Assembly: GCA_030040455.1 (NCBI GenBank)
Contig: JASHTR010000336.1
Span: 1-6,396, forward strand
Source: Terriglobia bacterium
GTDB lineage: Bacteria; Acidobacteriota; Terriglobia; UBA7540
Direction: 5' to 3'
DNA length: 6,396 nucleotides
The translations under genes were made by a program, and so were the position numbers. The notes beneath the pieces were generated by a model. The model worked only from the letters and a program-made list of their open reading frames with translations. It was not told the origin of the DNA and did not search any database. How positions within the stretch are numbered: the first letter of the stretch is position 1; each line of letters opens with the position of its first letter. This document shows positions 1-5,506 of this stretch, in pieces.

Positions 1-585
1 GGCGCCGCCGTGCAATGGCTGCGGGATGAATTGAAGATCATAAGAAATGCCGAGGAAAGCGAAGCGATGGCGCTTGCCGTCCAGGATGCGGGCGGCGTCT
101 ATTTCGTTCCGGCCTTCGTCGGGCTCGGCGCTCCGTATTGGGATTCCTACGCGCGCGGAAGCCTGGTGGGGCTTACCCGGGCCAGCAACCGAAACCATAT
201 TGTGCGCGCTGCCCTTGAATCCATGGCTTACCAGACGCGGGACGTGGTCGAGTGCATGGTCCGCGACTCCGGATTGCGGCCCGGAGTGCTGCGCGTTGAT
301 GGCGGCGCTGCGCGAAATAGCTTCCTTTGCCAATTCCAGGCGGATATTCTCGGCATCCCTGTGGAGCAGGCTCCCGTGGCGGAATCCACCGCCCTGGGCG
401 CAGCGTGTCTGGCCGGACTTGCCTGTGGCTTCTGGAAAGATGAGCAAAAGATGGCTCAAGCCGTTTCTACAGCTCAGGGGGAAAGCGGGAAGCGCTTCGA
501 ACCCCAATTCAACCGGAAACAGCGGGAAGAACTCTATGCAGGATGGCAGCGCGCCGTCGAGCGCGCAAAAGGATGGGCGCAATAA
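1..585 (+). CDS. glpK: Glycerol kinase, C-terminal part (5'-truncated by window)
   Basis: Cytoplasmic FGGY-family sugar kinase that phosphorylates glycerol with ATP to sn-glycerol 3-phosphate, the entry step of glycerol catabolism. The frame is open from base 1 and ends at TAA 583-585, giving 194 residues; these correspond to roughly the last 40% of a typical 500-residue enzyme. Visible landmarks are the opening [11 protein letters not shown] segment, [12 protein letters not shown] at residues 37-48, the FGGY signature 2 pattern at 53-73 (RGSLVGLTR to RAALE), the nucleotide-binding [11 protein letters not shown] at 99-109, and [14 protein letters not shown] near 130-143. These match the order and spacing I know from E. 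coli GlpK. The real start lies left of the window, so any glpF or glpD neighbour is unseen. The gene converges on the minus-strand gene that ends at 611. No frameshift is visible. Xylulokinase-like FGGY relatives are the alternative, but the QWLRDEL and GLGAPYWD wording is typical of glycerol kinase. Confidence 0.95.
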   Translation, partial: GAAVQWLRDELKIIRNAEESEAMALAVQDAGGVYFVPAFVGLGAPYWDSYARGSLVGLTRASNRNHIVRAALESMAYQTRDVVECMVRDSGLRPGVLRVDGGAARNSFLCQFQADILGIPVEQAPVAESTALGAACLAGLACGFWKDEQKMAQAVSTAQGESGKRFEPQFNRKQREELYAGWQRAVERAKGWAQ

Positions 586-607
586 AAAGTCGAAAGGTAC
601 TTTCGAC
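581..607 (-). terminator. Rho-independent terminator in the convergent gap
   Basis: Read on the minus strand, the stop codon at 611-613 is followed within a few bases by GTCGAAAG (607-600), a 3-nt loop, CTTTCGAC (596-589) and then TTTTTATT (588-581). The 8-bp stem is perfect and the T-tract follows it directly. The T-tract overlaps the TAA stop of glpK. On the plus strand the hairpin has no following T-run, so it should mainly terminate the minus-strand exported-protein gene. Confidence 0.8.
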
Positions 608-610
608 GCA

Positions 611-1339
611 CTAGGGCGATACTCCCGAAGAATTTGCCGCGTTGGCGGAGGCACTGGGACTGTTGAAGGTGCCCGGCGGCAGGTTAACCGTCACATCTTC
701 ATCCAACCGCATCCCAACCAGAGAACCGGCAAGCAGCGTAGCCTCCTTGCCTTTCGGGATCACCAGGGCGGCCACGCCGGCGGCAACGCCGACGGCAATC
801 CCTGGCCCAAGCCCCCCCGCGGCGGCAGCGGCGGTGGGCACGGCGAACATCGCAAGCTGCTTTTTGTGGGAGGCGCCTCCGCCCTTAAGGTCACCTTCGG
901 GTCCGACGTTCTCGCTGCCATTATTTGCACTCGAAAAGACTTCAGTCAGCGACCCGAGGATGGCGACTTTTTCGCCGTTCTGCATCTCAATGCTGTCAAA
1001 CCCGACGCTCAGGTAACCGCCTTTGCTCCGGCGGCCCGCATGTTTTACTTCCAAAATCCGGCCGTAGACCTTAAGCCCCTTGCGCAGCACGGTGATGTCT
1101 TCAACTTCAACCGGCTCAATCAGCGTGCAGATCACACGATCGCCCACGTGAGCCGTCTTGGAATTGATGGAGGTGTGCAGTTGAAGTTTGAACTCGGTGC
1201 CTTCCGGGATGGTGATCGCGTTGAGGTCGTTTTGCAACGCTTGCTGGCTCTGCGAGTTGAGCGCGCTTTGCGCCCTCAGCGATATTGTGGCGCCCGAAAT
1301 CATCAGGCTCGCCGTGAGCAAAATGAAAATCCGTCTCAT
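611..1339 (-). CDS. Exported protein of unknown function, VirB10-like beta motif
   Basis: A 242-residue protein with a clear Sec signal peptide: MRR, a hydrophobic core at about residues 4-19, and likely cleavage after Ala23. I do not recognise a named family. Residues 43-130 look like a beta-rich module: IPEGTEFKLQLHTSINS, then GDRVICTL, LRKGLKVYGRILEV and YLSVGFDSIEM followed by NGEKV. The wording and order resemble the TrbI/VirB10 C-terminal barrel (IPxGT, a later 'KG..vyG' strand, then an 'NG' turn), although no VirB genes are nearby. Residues 164-193 are an Ala/Gly-rich hydrophobic stretch that could cross or line a membrane. A second IPKGKEATLLAGSLVGMRLDED unit follows at 194-215, echoing the first IPxGxE unit. 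The tail is Ser/Asn/Ala-rich. ATG 1337-1339 is preceded by AAAGGGG (minus strand, 1353-1347) at 7 nt. A periplasmic or envelope location is inferred; function is unknown. Confidence 0.85.
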   Translation of the reverse strand: MRRIFILLTASLMISGATISLRAQSALNSQSQQALQNDLNAITIPEGTEFKLQLHTSINSKTAHVGDRVICTLIEPVEVEDITVLRKGLKVYGRILEVKHAGRRSKGGYLSVGFDSIEMQNGEKVAILGSLTEVFSSANNGSENVGPEGDLKGGGASHKKQLAMFAVPTAAAAAGGLGPGIAVGVAAGVAALVIPKGKEATLLAGSLVGMRLDEDVTVNLPPGTFNSPSASANAANSSGVSP

Positions 1340-1403
1340 GCATCAGCCCCTTTGAAGAATCTGCCCAGGTGAGTAAAGCTCCCCCTCTCCGCAATTCATC
1401 CCT

Positions 1404-1432
1404 ATTTCATCACCAAACTACGCTTGAGTCAA
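1404..1432 (-). promoter_or_regulatory. Candidate sigma70-type promoter of the exported protein gene
   Basis: On the minus strand TTGACT (1432-1427, 5/6 to the -35 consensus) is separated by exactly 17 nt from TGAAAT (1409-1404, 4/6 to the -10 consensus). Transcription would start near 1397, giving a leader of about 58 nt before ATG 1339. This is consensus matching only. Confidence 0.45.
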
Positions 1433-1447
1433 AGAGAAAAGTTTGGT
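1412..1447. promoter_or_regulatory. Operator-like inverted repeat around the -35 region
   Basis: ACCAAACT (1412-1419) and AGTTTGGT (1440-1447) form a perfect 8-bp inverted repeat separated by 20 nt. Inside lies a second, small dyad TTGAGTCAA (1424-1432). The left arm sits in the promoter spacer and the right arm lies just upstream of the proposed -35 box of the minus-strand gene starting at 1339. The placement suits a regulator-binding site; a transcript hairpin is not expected, since this lies upstream of the proposed transcription start. Confidence 0.35.
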
Positions 1448-1448
1448 C
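1433..1448. repeat. Copy 1 of a 16-bp upstream motif
   Basis: AGAGAAAAGTTTGGTC occurs here and again, identical and in the same orientation, at 5134-5149. Both copies lie upstream of minus-strand genes for exported proteins, and both have CTTGA a few bases to the left. It could be a shared regulatory site or the remains of a dispersed repeat. Confidence 0.5.
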
Positions 1449-1460
1449 TGTCTATTTAAC

Positions 1461-1561
1461 TATACGTAAGGACATAAGTCGGCAGCTGCCATTTTCTGTA
1501 GCGCCGCTCTATGAGCGGCGCTACAGTTTTGGAACGCTGCCGACTTATGTCCGCCCGTATA
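1461..1561. repeat. Nested palindromic repeat (REP/MITE-like, about 101 bp)
   Basis: The outer arms GGACATAAGTCGGCAGC (1470-1486) and its exact reverse complement (1536-1552) are 17 bp long. Beyond a 3-bp mismatch the pairing resumes as TATACG (1461-1466) with CGTATA (1556-1561). Inside sits an independent hairpin: CTGTAGCGCCGCTC (1496-1509), loop TAT, and GAGCGGCGCTACAG (1513-1526), a perfect 14-bp stem. No open frame of interest lies within it. The architecture suggests a non-autonomous mobile palindrome; the TA pairs at both ends, or the AAC triplets at 1458-1460 and 1561-1563, could be target duplications. The hairpin lacks a T-tract in the minus direction, so it is not an obvious terminator for the protease gene, though it may still stabilise the 3' end of that transcript. 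Confidence 0.75.
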
Positions 1562-1635
1562 ACAAGATGTTTGTTGATCAACTTTAAATGATGCCAACGG
1601 CTAGCGCAGACGACATTTGCCGAGTCAGCCCGCGC

Positions 1636-4600
1636 TCAATTTCCTTGCGGGAGGGGCGGGAGATGCGGATGATGGTTCGGATAAGGCGGAGGCGAATACT
1701 GAGGGGGCGGGTTTTTCTCGATCATTTGCATCGCCACCGCAACTGCCCGCTCAAGCTGCGGATCGTGACCCTCGCGGGCGAGCTTCGGATCTTGCCAGGC
1801 CTCAACATCCGGCGGGATTCCGTGGTTTTCCACCACCCAGTGCCCATGCAATCCCCCAATCGCCCAACGCGGCGCCGTAACGCCGCCGCCGTCCATCAAA
1901 TCCGGGTAAAGGCCAATCCCCACCAGCCCACCCCAGGTTCTCACGCCCACCAGCGGCCCAAGGTGGGCCTGACGGAAGTACCAGGGCAACGCGTCGCCAC
2001 CCGAGCCGGAGAATTGGTTGATCACCATAACCTTCGGCCCAAGGATCGCCTCGGGCGGCTCGACGACCGTTTTACCGTACCGTGCTTCCATAATCGACAT
2101 AGGCTTTCGTCCTAAATAATCGATGATGTAGTCGGCAAGCAGGCCGCCGTGATTGAATCGCTCGTCGATGATCGCACCTTGTTTCTCTACCTGTGAGAAG
2201 AAGTAGCGGTTGAAATTCGTGAATCCGCCCACGGTGGTATCCGGCAGATAAACATAGCCCAGCTTGCCGCCGCTGAGTTGGTCCACTTTGCGGCGGTTGC
2301 TGGCGATCCAAGCCAAATTCCGCAGAGCTTTTTCCGTGGCGACGGGGATCACCGTCACCTCGCGAGAGCCCGTGTCACTGGGATTCGGGCCGACTTTCAG
2401 CGACACCTGCTCTCCCGCCGTATTTTGGAAGAAGCTATAGACATTATCCGTGCCATAGAGCTCACGGCCATTGACGGCCAGCAGATACTCGCCGGCCTTC
2501 ACGTTGATTCCCGGCTGGGTGAGCGGGGCGTGAAGTTGCGGGTTCCAGTTTTCACCGTTATAGATTTTAGTAAAGCGGTAGCGGTTGTTCTCGATCGCGT
2601 AGTCGGCGCCCAGCAGGCCCACGCTCACCGGCGGCAATGGCGGTTCATAGCCTCCGCGGATGAACATGTGGCCGACGGACATGTAGCTGAGCATTTCGCG
2701 GAAGAGCAGGTTCAAATCGTCCCGGCTGGCGATGCCAGGCAGGTAAGCCGCAAATTCTTTTTCCGCGGCGTCAATGTCGTAGCCGTGAAAATGCGGATCG
2801 TAAAAGAAAGCGTGTTCGATGCGCCAGACTTCGTGGTACATCTGGTTCCACTCTTCGCGCGGCACAACGTTAACCTGCATGCCGTCCGTCTTCAGCATGT
2901 CCTGGCCAGGCTTCACCGGGCTTTCGGATGAAGTGATGAACCAGTGGGGGCCCTGCTGGTAAAGCATCTTGCTGCCGTCAAAGGAAAGCGCGAAGGCGGA
3001 AACGCCGGTAACGATGGTCTGCGTCTGGCGCTTCTTGAGATCAAATTTGGTCACCGTTTTGGTCACCGTCAGGCTGAGAGGGCCGAAGTGGATTGCGACG
3101 GCGGGCGCCTGCACCAGGAACAGCTCACCCGTTTTCCCGGCTGCGAGACCCACATAATTCGCGGCGGGCACCGGCAGAGCAAGCGTTCGCTGAAGGATGC
3201 CGCTAAAATCAATCTCCACCTTCACGGGCGCTTTCTTCTTGCTCTTCGAAGCTGCTGGAGCCGGCGGTTGGGGATTTTCCCCGGCCGGTTTTGTTACCTT
3301 TTCTTCATCGCTCTGGGGCAGGAGCGGCGACGGCACATTTTTCTGCAGCACAACCACGTAGGCTTGGCGCGTCACCGGATGCGCCTCACTTGTCATATCG
3401 AGCCAGCCCGTCGTGAGGCCCATATCCGTGCTGGACGTGAAATAGACATATTTCCCGTTCTGATCGAAAACCGGATAAAGGCAGTCGCTCATCCCGTCCG
3501 TAATCTGCGTGGCTTTCTGGCTGGCAAGCGAATAGACGAAAACGCCTCGAAGGTGGTTCGGCAACTGTTTCGTATACGTCAGCCACTCGCTGTCCGGCGA
3601 CCAGGTGGGATCAAATTCATGAAGAGGAGTGCTGAAAAGGTCGGTATCGACTTTAACGGGCGTCGGATGGGCAAGGTCAACGTACCACAGGTTCATCGCC
3701 TGATCGCTGAAGACCAGTTTTTTGCTGTCCGGCGACCACGCAAGGTCATAATAGTAGGCCCAATGCTGATGGAGGGGAATAGTCCTCACCGATCCCAGGC
3801 CGTTTTGGTTGCAGATGCGCAGGTCATATTCGCCCGCGCCATCGGAAAAATAAGCGACCCACTCCCCATCCGGCGACCAGGCCGGATCGCGGTCCTCAAC
3901 GCCGGGACTATTGGTGAGATTGCGGATGTTGCCCTTCTTGACCGGGACCGTAAGAATCTCGCCGTGCGCTTCAAACACCGCTCGCACGCCTTCCGGCGAG
4001 ATTCCATAATTTTTAATCTGCTTCGCCACATTTTCAAAATGGGGACGCAACTGCGGCATATCCGCAGCGATCGTGATGGGAACCCGCCTCGAGCGGCGGC
4101 TCTTGAGATCAAACAGATGAATCTGGCCGAATTGCGAGTAGACAATCGCGCCCGGCCCGGCCGAAGCCGAAAGAATATCAAAGCCGCTATTTTTGAGGAC
4201 CTGCGTTACCTTTTGGGTTTGAGTGTTGTATGCAAACAGCGTCACCGGACCGCTGCGGTCGGAAAGAAAATACACCGTGTTTCCAATCCACATGGGGTCG
4301 TTATCGTTGGAATTGTCGCGCGGGATTTTCACCACGCTCGAATCGGCGAGATTGGCAATCCAGATGGGCGTCGTCTGTCCGCCTCGATAGCCCTGCCAGA
4401 ACGGCTCCCAGCGGGAATTAGGGACGTAGGCCAAGTGTGTTCCATCAGGAGAATAAGATCCGTGCTCCGCCATAAGCAGCGGAAGTTCTATAGGGAAGCC
4501 GCCCGTCACTGGCACGGTGTAAAGCTGGTCGGGATCGGAATAACTGTAGCGCAGCGATAGGAAGAGCACGCTTTTTCCGTCCGGCGTCCATCCCACGGCG

Positions 4601-4938
4601 ACATCCGGACCCGGATGGTAAGTGAGGCGAGTGGGCTCTCCACCTGACGCGGAGACGATGTAGACGTCTATGTTTCCGTCGTAGTCTCCGGTGAAGGCGA
4701 TCATGGAGCCGTCTGGGGAGAAATAGGGCGCGCTCAGCCGGTCTTCGCCCGTCACCAGCCGGTGCGCCTGGCCACCCTCGCGGCTCACAATCCAAATGTC
4801 TCCGCCGTAGGCAAACGCGATCTGGGACTTGCTGACGGTTGGATTCTGCAGGAGCAGCAGATTTGCCGATCGAGCGCACGGAACTGCCACGACGCCAATC
4901 AAAACTGCACCCAGCAATCTCGCCAGAGTATGTCTCAA
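1636..4938 (-). CDS. Secreted tricorn-like S41 peptidase
   Basis: A 1100-residue protein (numbered from TTG 4936-4938) with the tricorn protease architecture. Residues 1-24 form a Sec signal (RHTLARLLGAVLIGVVAVP, then CARSAN). Beta-propeller repeats follow, with PD40/TolB-type blades such as YFSPDGSMIAF (about 72-82), WSPDGEWVAYFS (354-365), WSPDSKKLVFS (401-411) and WSPDSEWLTY (446-455). A Pro/Lys-rich linker spans about 541-573. The C1 helical region is about 691-763, a PDZ domain about 775-868, and the C2 catalytic core about 873-1073. The expected nucleophile is Ser979 in FSGSGGD, with His757 in MSVGH and Glu1037 in WVVENHG. Tricorn enzymes cleave short peptides, classically downstream of the proteasome; the signal here instead places it outside the cytoplasm. 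Compared with Thermoplasma tricorn as I remember it, three active-site neighbours differ (see findings). The tail after 1075 is Pro/His-rich. GTG 5079 and ATG 4992 are in-frame alternative starts, but they lack as good a ribosome site and would bury the signal peptide. Confidence 0.93.
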   Translation of the reverse strand: MRHTLARLLGAVLIGVVAVPCARSANLLLLQNPTVSKSQIAFAYGGDIWIVSREGGQAHRLVTGEDRLSAPYFSPDGSMIAFTGDYDGNIDVYIVSASGGEPTRLTYHPGPDVAVGWTPDGKSVLFLSLRYSYSDPDQLYTVPVTGGFPIELPLLMAEHGSYSPDGTHLAYVPNSRWEPFWQGYRGGQTTPIWIANLADSSVVKIPRDNSNDNDPMWIGNTVYFLSDRSGPVTLFAYNTQTQKVTQVLKNSGFDILSASAGPGAIVYSQFGQIHLFDLKSRRSRRVPITIAADMPQLRPHFENVAKQIKNYGISPEGVRAVFEAHGEILTVPVKKGNIRNLTNSPGVEDRDPAWSPDGEWVAYFSDGAGEYDLRICNQNGLGSVRTIPLHQHWAYYYDLAWSPDSKKLVFSDQAMNLWYVDLAHPTPVKVDTDLFSTPLHEFDPTWSPDSEWLTYTKQLPNHLRGVFVYSLASQKATQITDGMSDCLYPVFDQNGKYVYFTSSTDMGLTTGWLDMTSEAHPVTRQAYVVVLQKNVPSPLLPQSDEEKVTKPAGENPQPPAPAASKSKKKAPVKVEIDFSGILQRTLALPVPAANYVGLAAGKTGELFLVQAPAVAIHFGPLSLTVTKTVTKFDLKKRQTQTIVTGVSAFALSFDGSKMLYQQGPHWFITSSESPVKPGQDMLKTDGMQVNVVPREEWNQMYHEVWRIEHAFFYDPHFHGYDIDAAEKEFAAYLPGIASRDDLNLLFREMLSYMSVGHMFIRGGYEPPLPPVSVGLLGADYAIENNRYRFTKIYNGENWNPQLHAPLTQPGINVKAGEYLLAVNGRELYGTDNVYSFFQNTAGEQVSLKVGPNPSDTGSREVTVIPVATEKALRNLAWIASNRRKVDQLSGGKLGYVYLPDTTVGGFTNFNRYFFSQVEKQGAIIDERFNHGGLLADYIIDYLGRKPMSIMEARYGKTVVEPPEAILGPKVMVINQFSGSGGDALPWYFRQAHLGPLVGVRTWGGLVGIGLYPDLMDGGGVTAPRWAIGGLHGHWVVENHGIPPDVEAWQDPKLAREGHDPQLERAVAVAMQMIEKNPPPQYSPPPYPNHHPHLPPLPQGN

Positions 4939-4946
4939 TCGTGATT

Positions 4947-4951
4947 CTCCC
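4947..4951 (-). promoter_or_regulatory. Shine-Dalgarno site selecting the TTG start
   Basis: On the minus strand GGGAG (4951-4947, within TTTGGGAGAATC) stands 8 nt before TTG 4938-4936. The in-frame ATG at 4992-4990 has only a weak GGACGG upstream at about 8 nt, and the GTG at 5079 has none that is clear. This, together with the signal peptide starting right after TTG, decides the start. Confidence 0.65.
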
Positions 4952-5087
4952 AAACGCCAGGACAGGGAACCAAGTTCTGGATGGCTCCTCATCGTGAACC
5001 GTCCAAATTGTTTCGTCCGCCGTCTTCGAAACATCCCAGAACCATCCGGCGCCGTCCCTGCGGGTCCGGGCGACAGCACGGTTGCGT

Positions 5088-5116
5088 AGTATATGCCAAC
5101 GGGCCGCGGCTGTCGC
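5088..5116 (-). promoter_or_regulatory. Candidate promoter of the tricorn-like protease
   Basis: On the minus strand TATACT (5093-5088, 5/6 to the -10 consensus) lies 17 nt downstream of GCGACA (5116-5111, 4/6 to the -35 consensus). Start of transcription would be near 5081, leaving a leader of about 140 nt before TTG 4938. If translation really began at GTG 5079, the mRNA would be nearly leaderless. A 6-bp inverted repeat, GGCTGT (5108-5113) and ACAGCC (5123-5128), overlaps the -35 box. Confidence 0.4.
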
Positions 5117-5133
5117 TAAAAAACAGCCTTGAC

Positions 5134-5149
5134 AGAGAAAAGTTTGGTC
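5134..5149. repeat. Copy 2 of the 16-bp upstream motif
   Basis: Identical to 1433-1448 and in the same orientation. It lies 17 bp beyond the proposed -35 box of the protease gene, on its upstream side. The plus strand also reads a perfect TTGACA at 5129-5134, but no -10 box follows at the proper distance. Confidence 0.5.
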
Positions 5150-5249
5150 ACGCGCCCGCAGCCATGCCTTCAACTGCCACGTGTCGCGGAGCTGGCGCAT
5201 GTTAACCTTGGGCATGACCTGATTGAATGGTGGGTCAGCTTGATGTCGA

Positions 5250-5289
5250 GGCGGCTTTATGCCGCCCGATGACGAGGCAAGCTTGCTTC
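5250..5289. repeat. Hairpin plus palindrome cluster
   Basis: GGCGGC (5250-5255), loop TTTAT, GCCGCC (5261-5266) forms a GC-rich hairpin. Eleven bases later GCAAGCTTGC (5277-5286) is a perfect 10-bp palindrome, extendable to 16 bp with one mismatched pair (5274-5289). No T-tract follows, so a terminator is unlikely. It resembles short dispersed palindromes of intergenic DNA, but no second copy is in this window. Confidence 0.45.
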
Positions 5290-5347
5290 TACGAAATTCT
5301 ATAGGTGAAGCCAAATAGAGCCGTTGAGATTACGTTAGAATAAGAAA

Positions 5348-5376
5348 TTGACTCTTAAATCTATTTCGAAAATAGG
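5348..5376 (+). promoter_or_regulatory. Weak candidate promoter of gltX
   Basis: TTGACT (5348-5353) lies in the most AT-rich part of the intergenic region. At 17 nt spacing the -10 position reads AATAGG (5371-5376), only 3/6 to consensus. The transcript would carry the whole 73-bp inverted-repeat element in its leader. An alternative TAGAAT at 5336-5341 has no good -35 partner. Confidence 0.2.
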
Positions 5377-5382
5377 GCCACC

Positions 5383-5455
5383 GTTACCCCCGCGAAAGCA
5401 GGGGCTCAGGCTTCCCCCGCCGGGCAAGAGAGATTCCCGTTTACGCGGGAATGAC
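5383..5455. repeat. 73-bp inverted-repeat element with dRS3-like core
   Basis: The left end GTTACCCCCGCGAAAGC (5383-5399) and the right end, read on the minus strand from 5455 as GTCATTCCCGCGTAAAC, are imperfect inverted copies of each other. Each end is itself a small hairpin: CCCCCGC-GAAA-GCAGGGG on the left (one mismatch) and ATTCCCG with CGGGAAT on the right. The right hairpin, 5433-5452, fits ATTCCC-N8-GGGAAT exactly, the pattern known as dRS3 in Neisseria. Similar 'CGTCATTCCCGCG' repeats are scattered through many bacterial genomes. It ends 51 bp before the gltX start. Confidence 0.65.
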
Positions 5456-5506
5456 TTTGGCATCCACTTCGTGCTTCGCGGGTGTTACGAAGCGACATGA
5501 GCCATC

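Larger units (their letters stand above)
4939..5506. other. Divergent intergenic region, 568 bp
   Basis: This lies between the protease gene (leftward) and gltX (rightward). It holds, left to right, the protease leader, a promoter-like TATACT box, a small hairpin, the second copy of the 16-bp motif, a hairpin/palindrome cluster, an AT-rich stretch (about 5290-5376) that may carry the gltX promoter, and a 73-bp inverted-repeat element. Apart from the stretch to 5079, which stays open in the protease frame, I see no convincing coding sequence and no tRNA or known riboswitch. Confidence 0.7.

Noticed and set aside
47..1372. Plus-strand open frame of 441 codons
   Set aside because: It overlaps glpK in a different frame and then runs antisense to the exported-protein gene; it has no domain wording of its own.
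1496..1530. 14-bp hairpin followed by TTTT as a plus-strand terminator
   Set aside because: No plus-strand gene ends upstream of it, and it is nested inside a larger inverted repeat, so a mobile or structural palindrome explains it better.
1461..1561. CRISPR repeat unit
   Set aside because: There is only one palindromic unit and no regular repeat-spacer series.
1573..1582. GTTGATCAAC palindrome as a terminator of the protease gene
   Set aside because: It has no loop and no T-tract in the minus direction; a 10-bp palindrome alone is weak evidence.
1588..2115. Plus-strand open frame of 175 codons
   Set aside because: Antisense to the conserved catalytic domain of the protease; Arg/His/Pro-rich shadow translation.
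2944..4560. Plus-strand open frame of 538 codons
   Set aside because: It lies wholly antisense to the tricorn-like protease, whose propeller repeats and linker are clear. The translation is Arg/His-rich with no recognisable motif, as expected of a GC-rich shadow frame.
5129..5157. Plus-strand promoter from a perfect TTGACA
   Set aside because: The -10 position at 17 nt reads GCGCCC, and the neighbouring spacings are no better.
4445..5314. Minus-strand open frame of 289 codons
   Set aside because: It overlaps the N-terminal part of the protease in another frame and shows a low-information, Arg-rich translation.
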